From Lolium rigidum (lineage: Eukaryota > Streptophyta > Magnoliopsida > Poales > Poaceae), in NCBI RefSeq assembly GCF_022539505.1, contig NC_061514.1, positions 214,493,141 to 214,557,140 on the forward strand: DNA of 64,000 nucleotides, given 5' to 3'. Position 1 is the stretch's first letter. Each line of letters starts with the position of its first letter. Shown piece by piece: positions 24,427 to 34,690 of the stretch. The notes beneath the pieces are model-generated. The model was given only the letters and a program-made list of their open reading frames with translations, was not told where the DNA came from and did not search any database. Made by a program: the position numbers and the translations under genes.

Positions 24427-25000
24427 TCCTGATTATGTCAAGGAAAAGCAACAAATCATTGACATTATAAGAGATAGGCTTAAGATAGCTCAAAGTCGAC
24501 AGAAGAGTTATGCCGATCAAAAGAGAAGGACATGGGAGCCACAAGTTGGAGACATGGTATATCTCAAGGTGAGCCCGATGAAAGGTCTTTAGAGATTTGG
24601 AGTAAAGGGGAAGTTAAGCCCTAGATACATCGGACCTTTCAAGATTTTGAGTCAGAATCGAGGGTTAGCCTTTGAATTGGAACTACCGGGAAGGTTAGCC
24701 CAAGTTCACAACGTATTTCATGTGTGGCAACTCGGGAAGTGTTTAAAGACCCCAGATGAGCCAGTATCACATGATGAGCTTGAGTTACAACCAGATTTGA
24801 CATACATCGAGAAGTCAGCAAAGATTCTCGAGGAGAACTGGAAACAACTTAGGAATCAGCAATAAAGTACTACAAGATACAATGGAAGCATCACCCCGAG
24901 AGGGAAGCCACCTGGGAAAAGGAAGAAGACCTGAGGAAAACATACCCCGAACTCTTCAGGTATTACAACCACAACTTCGGGACGAAGTTCTCTTTAAGGG
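24427..25000 (+). pseudogene. pol: Integrase C-terminus and chromodomain remnant
   Basis: The reading continues in another frame: RRTWEPQVGDMVYLKV, a stop near 24590, then GKLSPRYIGPFKIL and VFHVWQLGKCL, the gypsy integrase tail. From about 24800 (DLTYIEKSAKILEENWKQL) a chromodomain starts; after another frameshift near 24862 it ends with the usual W-E-T-WE pattern (QWKHHPEREATWEKEEDL). The chromodomain would steer integration to chromatin marks. Presence of this domain identifies a chromovirus. Confidence 0.78.
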
Positions 25001-25008
25001 GGAAAGGC
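24990..25008 (+). promoter_or_regulatory. Polypurine tract of the Tekay-type element
   Basis: The purine-rich run taagggggaaaggc ends directly at the TG of the 3' LTR at 25009. Confidence 0.8.
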
Positions 25009-28000
25009 TGTAATGTCCCAGGTTTAGAGACGATCGAGGGGTAGATTTTAGAAAGGGATGTGCATTGCCTCGTAAATTCTGGGGAAATTTCACGCTTTTA
25101 AAACAAAACTGCATCGAAGGGGGACAGGTTTCTCTCTCGACATCTTACAGGGTTAGGGTTTCGAGAGTGTGACAAACTTGTTCCTTATTCAACTAAATTA
25201 GGGTTTTGAGAAGAGAGAAGAGATATTGCATCACAATCTTAAGTTGCATGATTGAATTCAAACCAAAGTTGAATTTGAATTTCAAATTCAAACATTAAAT
25301 AAATACCCTATATTTCAATTGTGAGGAAAATTCCTTAAGTAAATAATAAATAATACACATTATGAATAATACAAATATTAAGTAAAGCTCATTAGAGAAA
25401 ACCTTGGGCTTTATTGATAACAACACAAGATACATTATCTTTACAATATTCACAATTGAAATAAAGAAATAATACAACACATTACAAGAATTGGAAAAAA
25501 TAGAAAAAGAAAAGAAAAGTACAATATATTGATCTATCCTAAAACTACAAGCTAATATTCATTTGGTCTTGAGCTTGATGATCTTCATGTCCATTTGATC
25601 ATCATCTTGATCCCTGCACACAAACACAACAAACACAAGTTATGCCAAGTGGCATAGCCACTTGGCAGGTTAGAAATAAAATGGAATTGGAGAGGATATG
25701 ACCAAAAGCTATCGAGCTGATCCTCTCACAGCCAAGTGCATAGCATCAGGTACACACACACACAGGCAGCTCACACAGCATGTGTGCATACACAACATCA
25801 CCACACACACAGTGAGTCACCAAAGTGAACTGGTGGAGCTGTCGACCAGGGAAGCAAGGCAGGCTAGTTATAAAACCTTTTCACCAAGCCAAAACCCTAG
25901 CAGCTCCATCGGCAGAATCTCCAGGGTAAGAACACAAGCACCGCAAGAACAGGAAGAACAACCACTGCTGTTCAACCTGCCTAACTCACCACATCACTGA
26001 ATCAAGCACCACACGATTGCAAGGAGGAGCAGGGCAAGCATCATCAGCACACTGAAGAAATCCTCTACACCAACACCCATTTTCTAGGAGCTGGAGTGAG
26101 GTATACACAAAAGAACCTGAGCAAACACATGCTTTGCTCATCAATAAGCATACACATGCATCACAGAATCAAAAAGGGTATGAAACCCTGGATGTATCAT
26201 CACTTGGTTGCAAAACCATTTGGTGCCAGCAAATAAAGCAAGGGCTAGAAGGAAAACAACCAAGGGAACACTGGTTGTGTCAACACAGTGACACAACCAG
26301 AGAAATCCATCATGGATTTGATCATAATTAGCCATTCCAAGTCACCAAGCACCTAACAGTCTAGCTACACCATCAGAATGGTAGAAATACAAGTTTCTAC
26401 CAGTATTGTCAACATCAAAAGGCTTCTGGCAGTCAAACATGATCAGCCAGAAAGCATTTGTCCATGCACAGCAAGTCATAGAAAGGGGGAGCTACCCTTG
26501 ACAGCATCACAGTCTTTGCCAGGGTCACCTCAACCCAAAGCCAACACAGGAAACCACCACTTCATCATCCATTTGGATTCAGTAGAGGGATAGGGTATCA
26601 ACCTGTGGTTGTCATCCAACTAGCCCTAGCAAATTAATTGTAATGATCATCACTGATTACCAATTCACATCATTCATCCATTTATTAAAGCCAGATAAAC
26701 AGATAAATGAAACAGACAAGCAATTGATACACATAGTCTTGTAGATGATCCAATGGATCATTGCAAGCACCTACTGATGCTTGAGCAAGCATCCGCACAC
26801 ACAGGCCAAGCCTGTGTGATGCACACATAGCACTAGATGGAGCACACAATTTCTCACAAGCAGTTATTGATCAATTGATCATCAGAGCACCACTAGCTCT
26901 TGCTACTGATTGCCACAGCCAAGTACAGCAATAGGAAATAACCAGATACTGAAGAAATCCAACCATGTCATAACTGAATACACAGATAACTGAATTAATA
27001 ACTTTATGATTGTATCCAGAAAAACATCAAATGCTTGATGAACCACTGGATCAAGATACACAAGCAAAGCACTTACACTCATCACTGAATAACACTGATA
27101 AGCCAAACAATAATGATCAATTGAGCATACTCATGAAATCAAGCACAAGCTATAGCATATAATAGCACTGGCACTTGCAAAATTGCAAGAATGATGCACT
27201 GTCATCAGGCCAGGGCAATATAATTGAACACACTTGAGTGTCTGGCAAGCATAATAACATGAACAGAGACACCAAGCTAGAATCAAGCAAGAAAAGCAAG
27301 CATAGGCAGGCACTGAGCATAAGATATCTTGCACAGAAGAATGGCAGGGATGCACACAGCAGTAGCACAAGCATAGCATGGTCATGGCAGCATTGGCCAA
27401 GGCCAGCAGATACACAGTAGCAGCATAACATCATAGCAACAGAGCACAACAGCTCAGGAGCAGGCAAGCAAGGCGCAGCAGTAGAGCATCGGCATGGCGA
27501 GCATCTCTACATAGAGATACAAGCCATGGCCAGAGCTAGAGGAGGAGGAAGAAGAACAGGCACAAGAGAGAGAAGGGTGGCGCACGTACCGGGGTCGAGA
27601 AGGCAGATGCAGCCATGGCGGCCACGGCGGCACACGCCGGAGCGCGGCGGCGCCAGGCCAAGCCAGGACATGGCAGCACCACGGCACCACGCGCACCACG
27701 GTGGCGAAGCCACGGCGGCGCCACAGCACCTGGAGCGCCAGGATCGGCGGGATCGCACGGATCCCGTAACCCTAGCCGCCGCGGAGGAGGTCGAGGAAGA
27801 GCGGGAGCAGCACTTGCTCCAGATCGACGCGGACAGATCGACGCGCCGTCATGAGGCGAGTCGATTGCGCCCCACGGCGAGGGCCAAGTCCGGCGGAGCT
27901 CGCCGGAATCGAGCGGCGACGGCGGGGACGACGCGGGTCGCCAGAGAGGGGATTAGGGTTAGGGTTCGGACACGCGCGAGAGAGAGCGAGAGGAGTGAGG

Positions 28001-30052
28001 CTGGTCGAGCCGGACCTGGTGGGTCGGTCGACCTAACCCACTGGGTTACACCGACAGTTGGGCCGAGGGGCAATTTTGCCATTTCACTAATTAACAAAAA
28101 TACTGAAACTTTAAAAATCAATAGTAAATGTTTCCTAGCGCTAAAAAAATAATTAAAAATATGAAAACCACTCAGTATAAAAAACTCTATCATAATAAAA
28201 TATGAAATAGAATTTTTGAAGTTAAACAAGAATAAGTTCAAATTTGATGATTAAAATAATCATTTAAATCACATATATTATTTTCAATAATGAAAATAAG
28301 TCCATAAATTATTTTGGACTTTAAAAACACCTTGACAACATTTCAAGGTTGTATTTTACCCTAAATAGAGTATCCCTAAGTTGTTCTTAGTATTAACCTC
28401 TCACATGAAATAATAACGACATCGGAAGGGGGGGAAACAAACCCTAAAAATGGAATCATGCATCAATGCTTCTTTCACCATTGCCCTTATCGGACAATAA
28501 TGCTATTTTTCAGTAACAGAGGACAAGGGTCAGTCCACACCATCCAACTGCAACACTTTGCAGTGTTCAGGCAAGTTCATCGCTTGCTCATGTCATTTGA
28601 GTATTTTTTTTATCAAATTACTTGCAAAGTACTATGTTTATCACTATTGCATAAAAAGAAAAACCACTATTTTCATAACTATGAATATGACTATGTGGTG
28701 GGCAATGGAACCATGGATTGTGTGGATATGGTGGAGGTTCCATTGCAAGGGTTTATATCCATCTAGGATTAAACAACAAATGTCGTCCAGTGATTCTTGT
28801 GCCGTAATACCCGTGTTAACCATAAGATCTGAAGTGGGACGGAATAGTCAATCGTATTTCCACCTCTTGTACATCAACGGACGCGCTTTACTGTAGCACA
28901 CTTGTCATCTGTCGGGGCAAGAGGTAGGCTGGGGAAGCCAATGAAGTCCCCACGGCTTTGTCCGTAGCACACTTGTCGCCGAAGTGCAAGCGGTAGGTTG
29001 GGGAAGCCATCTAAGTCCCCACGGTATTGCGGTCTATGAGGGGTTGCATCTGCCGGCGAAGAAGTTTGGTTCGATCCCATACTGTCATCGTGGTCGGGGT
29101 CCACCCTAATACGGGAATAATGGGACCGACGAGGACCCAGGGTCGGGGATGCAGCAAAGGGTGGGTGTGCGAGGTAGCGGAGGAATATGATTGGCTATGA
29201 CCTTATACCGGGCCTCACATCGAAGGAAGTGTGGACGGGAAAGCTGCCCGGTTGGCACCAAGGTTAAGATCTCTTATGGGTAAAGCAACACACCTCTGCA
29301 GAGTGTAATGAATCGTGACCTGTCACTCCCTGTTCCGGGATATGGAACTGTGAACGCTGCCGGAAAGGAGCTCCATGAAGTTCTAGTAAACCGGTGAAGG
29401 CTGACGGACATAGTTCTTTGAAATAAAAGCAACCTCTTGAAGAAATGTTTATCAAAACTTGCTTTGGTATTAGACTTTCTGGTCTAATATCGTAGCTAGT
29501 GCATTAAACACCTCTTTTCTATAATGAACTTGTTGAGTATGCTCGTACTCATACCACTCTTAAATCCCCTGCTTAGATTGTCTGAATCATCTGGAGGAGG
29601 ACAACGACAACCCTGAAGGAGCCGACATCATCGGCTATGAAGAACCAGACCTCTCTGGAGGTGTCGAAGGTGTAGACTACCTTATAGTCTACGGAACCGG
29701 GGAGGGTTCCGGAGGAGAACAAGCTTAGACCGATAAGTAGTAGTAGTATCCGAGAGCGATACGAACTTCTAGTACTTAGCTCGCTCGTTGGAATGAATGT
29801 ACCACCTATTAAGACTTTTATATTGTAAGTTCGGATGGGTTCGCCTCGAACCCAGGAGTACCCTCTTAGGACCCAAGAGGAGCTCCGAGATGATATGTAT
29901 ATTATGCTTGTAATAATAAATGAATGAGTTATGGACCTGCTATGTTCTGTTGTACTACTCTGAGGGATGTAATATTTGCGGAATGGTACTTCGTGAATGT
30001 TATATCAATGACTGACATACTACAACATGCAGTGGTATGCAAGGTCACCACA
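25009..30052 (+). repeat. 3' LTR (~5 kb) of the Tekay-type element
   Basis: The start at TGTAATGTCCCAGG is certain because it follows the polypurine tract. The end is inferred at ...gcaaggtcaccaca (30052), after which Athila-type sequence on the other strand begins. That makes an unusually long LTR of about 5.0 kb. A CA-rich stretch lies near 25750-25810, AT-rich blocks at 25260-25560 and 28080-28430, and a GC-rich block at 27520-28060 that gives spurious ORFs on both strands. I saw no nested element with clear ends, but one cannot be excluded. No second LTR is available for comparison. Confidence 0.6.
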
Positions 30053-30119
30053 GGAGAGGTTGCTACAGTAGTAACAACTTCCAAGACACAACAAAACAGT
30101 AGCAAAATAAAAACATGGG

Positions 30120-30945
30120 TTATCTCCCAAGAAGTGCTTTCTTTATAGCCATTAAGATGGGCTCAGTAATTTTAATGATGCTCTCGCAAGAAATAAGAGT
30201 TGAAGGAAAAGAGAGCATCAAAAGCAAATAAGAAACACTTTTAAGTCTAACCCACTTCCTATGAAAAGGAATCTTGTAAATAAACAAGTCATGTAAGCAT
30301 AATGCAATAAGCATAGGAAAACAAGACAAGCGCAACTTCAAGATTTTCAGCAAAAAGAGAGGTGTTTTAGTAACATGAAAATCCCTACAACCATATTGTC
30401 CTCTCTCATAAAGATTTTCAAGTAGCATCATGAACAAACTCAACAATATAACTATCACATGAAACATTCTTATCATGAGCTACATGCATAAAATTATTAC
30501 TCTCCACATAAGCATAGTCATTACTATTAATTGTAGTGGGAGCAAATTCAATAAAATAGCTATCATTATTATTCTCATCACCATAATCATCATATATAGG
30601 AGGCATATTGTAATCATAATTAATTTTCTCCTCAATAGTAGGTGGACTCGAAAATATGATAGTCATCATTGTAATCGTCATATATAGGAGGTAAAGTATC
30701 ATCAAAGTAAATTTTCTCCTCCATGCTTGGGGACTAAAAATATCATGCTCATCAAAACCAGCTTCCCCAAGCTTAGAATTTTCCATAGCATTAGCAACAA
30801 TGGTGTTCAAAGCATTCATACTAATAACATTGCCATTAGCATGCATATAAAGTTCCATAGGTTTTTCAATTTTCTATTCAAACACCTCATGTCCTAACTC
30901 AAGATAAATACTATAAAGATCTCTAATATTTTTGTTGTTTTCCAT
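30120..30945 (-). pseudogene. ORF of unknown function in the gag position
   Basis: The frame starts at ATG 30945 (MENNKNIRDLYSIYLELGH), meets a single TAG at codon 24, continues to 30418, and is completed in another frame to 30120. Two acidic tandem repeats are visible, each of EEKI...PPIYDDY type (about 27 residues); the first lies out of frame between two compensating indels near 30650-30730. The C-terminal half is hydrophobic with membrane-like stretches (LKLRLSCFPMLIALCLHDLF, VSYLLLMLSFPSTLI) and basic residues. It has no capsid or zinc-knuckle motif and is not a normal gag. Conserved-looking but of unknown role; I know no characterised homologue. Confidence 0.6.
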
Positions 30946-31090
30946 TAAGCCTAACTAGTGAAATAAAAACAAGAAACAAAAAGATATAATTGCAGAATCT
31001 AAAGGAAATAGCTTCGAGCACTCACACACCGGCAACAGTGCTAGGAAATAGCTTATTAGTCGGAGGATGTGAATACCTTTTACCTTACCT

Positions 31091-31107
31091 CCCCGGCAAC
31101 GGCGCCA
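31091..31107 (-). promoter_or_regulatory. Primer-binding site, tRNA-Asp type
   Basis: The plus strand ccccggcaacggcgcca is the reverse complement of TGGCGCCGTTGCCGGGG, a full match to the plant tRNA-Asp 3' end. It lies 10 bp from the LTR end and fixes the minus orientation. Confidence 0.9.
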
Positions 31108-31117
31108 GAAAATAGCT

Positions 31118-32424
31118 TGATGTCTACGCATGCTTCTATTCCTGTAGACAGTGTTGGTCCTCCAAGAGTACAGGTTTGTAGAATAGCAGCAAGTTTCCCT
31201 TAAGTGAATCACCCAAGGTTTATCGAACTCAGGGAGGTAGAGGTCAAAGATATCCCTCTCAAGCAACCCTGCAATTAAGATACAAGAAGTCTCTTGTGTC
31301 CCCAACACACCTAATACACTTGTCAGATGTATAGGTGCACTAGTTTGGCGAAGAGATAGTGAAATACAAGTAATATGGATGATTATAAGTAGTAATTGCA
31401 ATCTGAAATAAAGATGGCAGCAAGCGAACATGTAGAAGAACTTGTTGGAAACGGTGTTTCAATGCTTAGAAACAAGGCCTAGGCATCATACTTTCACTAG
31501 TGGTCACTCTCAACAATGATCACATAATTGAATAAATAAATGCTACTCTCAAACACTCTCTTGTTGGATAACAAACACCATTCATTGTGTAGGGCTGCAA
31601 AAGCACACCTCAAGCCGGAGTAAACAAGCTCCACAATGTCATAAAGGAATCACACACGATGCGCACACTATCACCATCACACCGTGGAGAGTGAATCCGG
31701 AGTTCATATTAAAGTAACCTCTAGAGTGCATAATAGACAAGACTAACATCTACATATTCAACTAGATTACAAAGCTCATGATCACATAAAGATCACACCA
31801 TGGGAGAGAGAGATGAACCACATAGCTACCAGTAGAGCCCTCAGCCTCGGGGGAGAACTACTCCCTCCTCATCATGGGAGATTGCAACGGCGATGAAGTC
31901 GATGGAGATGGATTCCGGGGGCACTTCCCCGTCCCGGCGGCGTGCCGGAACAGAGACTTCTGTCCCCCGAACTTGGCTTCGCGATGGCGGCGGCTACGTA
32001 AATTTTCGTGGAATATGATTGATTGTTTTAGGGTTTTCGCGACGGAAGGAATATATAGGCGAAAGGGCGGCGCGAGGGGGTTCCCGAGGGGCCCACCCCA
32101 TAAGGCGGCGCGCCCCCCCTCTTGGCCGCGCCAGCCTATGGTGTGGAGGCCGTGGGCCTCCCCTGGCTTGCCCTTCTGGCTCCGTGTGTCCCTCGGAAAA
32201 ATAGGAGGTTTGGCTTTTGTTTCGTCAAATTCCGAGAATATTTCCTGTGTAGGATTTCTGAAACCAAAAACAGCAGAAAACATGAACTGGTGTTTCGGCA
32301 TCTTGTTAATAGGTTAGTACCGGAAAATGCATCAAAATGATATAAAGTATGGATAAAACATGTAGATATTGTCATCAAACTAGCATGGAACATAAGAAAT
32401 TATAGATACGTTTGGGACGTATCA
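31118..32424 (-). repeat. 5' LTR of the Athila-related element
   Basis: 1307 bp, plus-strand ends TGATGTCTACGC and GGGACGTATCA. The GC-rich module at 32093-32140 is followed on the minus strand by a TATA box (tatatat near 32052-32058). Confidence 0.85.
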
Positions 32425-32735
32425 GGGCACGCGGCGGCCGGGCGAGCTGCGGCAGTCGGCGGCAGGGCGAGCTGTAGGACGTGGCGTCCGGGCAAGCTGC
32501 AGGGCGAGCTGCAGGAGTCGGCGTCCGGGCGAGCTGCAGGACGCAGTGTCCGGGCAAGCTGCAGGGCGAGCTGCAGGAGGCGGCGGCCGGGCGAGCTGCA
32601 GCAGTCGGCAGCAGGGCGAGTTGCAGGACGCGGCGGCCAGGCAAGCTGCAAGGCCGGGCGAGCTGCAGGACGCGGCGGCCGGGCAAGCTGCAGACGGCGG
32701 CGGCTGGGCAAGCTACAGGGCGGCATCCGGTGTGA
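32425..32735. repeat. GC-rich minisatellite, ~26-bp unit
   Basis: About a dozen imperfect copies of a unit like gggcgagctgcaggacgcgg, in which gggc(a/g)agctgcag recurs. It begins at the exact base after the LTR end. Long Ala/Arg/Pro-rich ORFs on both strands are products of the repeat, not genes. Confidence 0.85.
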
Positions 32736-32944
32736 GTGTAGGAGCAGACCGACGCGAACAGTAGCACAGCAGGGGCTGAGCAGCATGACATGATTAGTAC
32801 CCGTTCCATCTCTCAAACTAAACACTCGAATAGAACCATTCCATTCCATTTTTCTGTCCAACCGAACATAGGAATGGAACCAACCCATTATTTTGGAATG
32901 GAACTATTACATTACACTCCACTTCATTCCCCAACCGAACACAC

Positions 32945-33213
32945 CCAAATCTTGCAAAGTATAATGCTAAAATTTTGAGTGACCGTACTAGTACTTCTGT
33001 TCAAGCCCGAGTGCAACATCAAATCATCATCACGTTGAAAATTTGTTACCATGATCATGATCTATCTCTGAATTTGGCGCATCCGCTAAATGTTGCAAAG
33101 TATAATGATTAAAAAAATTGTGAGACCGTACTAGTACTTATGTTCAAGGTCGAGTGCAACATCAAATCATCATCACGTTGACGATTTCTGTTACCATGAT
33201 CATGATCTATCTA
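32945..33213. repeat. ~145-bp tandem repeat, units 1-2
   Basis: Two units share tgcaaagtataatg, gagtgcaacatcaaatcatc and ccatgatcatgatctatct. A third, diverged unit lies at 34547-34690, separated from these by the inserted Harbinger-like element. Confidence 0.8.
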
Positions 33214-33216
33214 TAA

Positions 33217-34546
33217 GAGCATCTCCACAGGCAGGGGCGCCGGCACATCCGTTTGGGGGGCTCCGGCACAACATCCTCTATTTGGGGATGCTGCTCCCTC
33301 ACCGGCGGCCCCAAAACGGCATCCCCGATAGATTTTAAAATTTAAATTGACATTTAAAAACCCAAATTCATACGAAATTTATACCAAAGTAGCTCGAATT
33401 TAAACATAACTAAACTTAAACTTAGTCCTGGTCTACTAGCCGTCGGTTGGGGCGCTCGACGGCCCTGCCTCACGTTGTTCTTCGCCATTGCCGCCTGCGT
33501 CCGTGCTCGCTTCTCCTCTGTTGCTTCGTGCATCTGGTGGTGGAGCATGGTGGCAGGCGTCGCAGGGGCTTGCCGGCGGCGTTGTCCCTGCGCTTCCAGC
33601 CTTTTCCCGAGAAGCTTCAATCTCGGCGGGCCTCGCCTGCTGGCGAGCGAACGCGTCGTAGTTGCGATGAGCGTTGAGCTCTGCGAGCTTCTGTCGCTCC
33701 GCCTCCATGAGGCGGCGTCCCGCCTTCTCCGTGGCCGCTCGCTGGCGCGATATCTCGAGGATGTGGTCGAGGTTCGCGTCGTTGACGAACTCGCGCTCCT
33801 CCTCCCTCAACCGCTGGTATAGTTGCGCGTTCAGCGACGCGAGGATCGCCGCCTGCTCCGGGTCGGCGGGGGCCTGGGGCGGCTCACCCGACTGCGCTGC
33901 CTCCTCCGCCGCCTCTGCTTCCGCTTCTGCTACGTAGACACCGTGCCACGCCTCGAACCATGGGTCCTCGTCCTCGCCGGAGCTGTGCTCGTCGTCGGCC
34001 TGCGGCTCCGTGCGGCTCCGGCTGCAGTGGTGGTGGAGGCAGCGCGCGGCCGTTGAGGCCAAGGATCGAGTAGGTGGTCTTCAGACGGCGCGACATCTTG
34101 ATGTGGAGAGTAGAGAATGGAGCGGCGGTGGTGGAGAGGAGAGAATGGAGCGGAGGTAGTGGACGGCGTACGTCCTATCTTGCGGTGGCAACTACTCACA
34201 TTTACGGCGACTGGACGCCGCGTGGCCAGTCGCTACCCTCGTGGCCAGTCGCTGCCTCGGTTTCCCCGCGGGAGGCCATTAAACGCCGACGACTAACCGT
34301 CCCGCGTCGCGGCCGATGCGAACCGTCGCGTCCTCTCACTGACAAGGCGCCCCCACCAGCGAAAACCGTCGTTCCGCGAGGCACCCGGGGCGCCCGATTC
34401 GCGCCCTTGGCGAAGGGGCCGACACGGGGATGCCGGCGATTCTATTGGGCTCGACAAATGGCCGACGCCGTTTGGAGCGCACCGGTGCAAGCCCTAAAAT
34501 GACACCGGCCCCCAAATCGCTATCGGGGCCGCCGGTGGAGATGCTC
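33217..34546. mobile_element. Harbinger-like DNA transposon, 1.33 kb, non-autonomous
   Basis: Terminal inverted repeats GAGCATCTCCACAGGC and its near-perfect inverse (15 of 16 match) are flanked by TAA on the left and TGA on the right, a 3-bp duplication with one mismatch, as expected of PIF/Harbinger. It splits a tandem repeat, which shows the pre-insertion site. No transposase motif was found. A GC-rich ORF occupies the middle on the minus strand. Confidence 0.7.
33436..34096 (-). CDS. ORF of unknown function inside the Harbinger-like element
   Basis: A 208-codon frame spans 33436-34062. A start MSRRLKTTYSILGLNGRA at 34096 in a neighbouring frame would join it through one indel near 34040. 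The product is Ala/Glu/Arg-rich, acidic near the N-terminus (DDEHSSGEDEDPWFEAWHG), with a long predicted helical or coiled-coil centre (LNAQLYQRLREEEREFVND, QRAATEKAGRRLMEAERQKL) and a low-complexity C-terminus. It does not look like a transposase, Myb-like ORF1 or known enzyme. It may be a captured host fragment or an element-specific protein. GC content is far above the flanks. Confidence 0.45.
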
Positions 34547-34690
34547 TGAATTTGGGGCATCCGCTAAAGCTTGCAAAGTATAATGATAAAAAATTGTGAG
34601 ACCATACTAGTAGATTTTTTTAAGGCCGAGTGCAAGATCAAATAATCATTACATTGAAAATTTGTTACAATGATTGCAAACTATAGCAAT
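34547..34690. repeat. ~145-bp tandem repeat, unit 3
   Basis: ctgaatttggggcatccgct, tgcaaagtataatgat and gtgagaccatactagtag match units 1-2 at 32945-33213. It resumes exactly where the transposon ends. Confidence 0.75.

Larger units (their letters stand above)
19989..30052 (+). mobile_element. Ty3/gypsy chromovirus, Tekay/Del lineage, 5' LTR missing
   Basis: Gag with two zinc knuckles, protease, RT, RNase H, integrase and a C-terminal chromodomain are present in order, followed by a polypurine tract and a 3' LTR starting TGTAATGTCCCAGG. The RT and RNase H wording ([29 protein letters not shown]) and the chromodomain place it in the chromoviruses, best matching Tekay/Del. The Athila element at its left side appears to have inserted into its leader, and the part beyond was later lost. 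Several stops and frameshifts make it inactive. Confidence 0.85.
30053..32424 (-). mobile_element. 5' part of a non-autonomous Athila-related element
   Basis: On the minus strand: 5' LTR (32424 to 31118), tRNA-Asp primer-binding site (31107-31091), a leader, then an ORF region (30945-30120), and an abrupt end at the Tekay LTR. No gag, pol or 3' LTR follows. The LTR end TGATACGTCCCAAACG is shared with the element at 60622-64000. The junction at 30052/30053 is a truncation or insertion boundary. Confidence 0.75.

Noticed and set aside
27526..28152. A 208-codon Arg-rich plus-strand frame and a 130-codon minus-strand frame.
   Set aside because: They lie inside the long Tekay 3' LTR in a GC-rich zone, lack motifs and conflict with each other.
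32375..32890. Two minus-strand frames of about 150 codons rich in Ala, Arg and Pro.
   Set aside because: They are direct translations of the 26-bp minisatellite.
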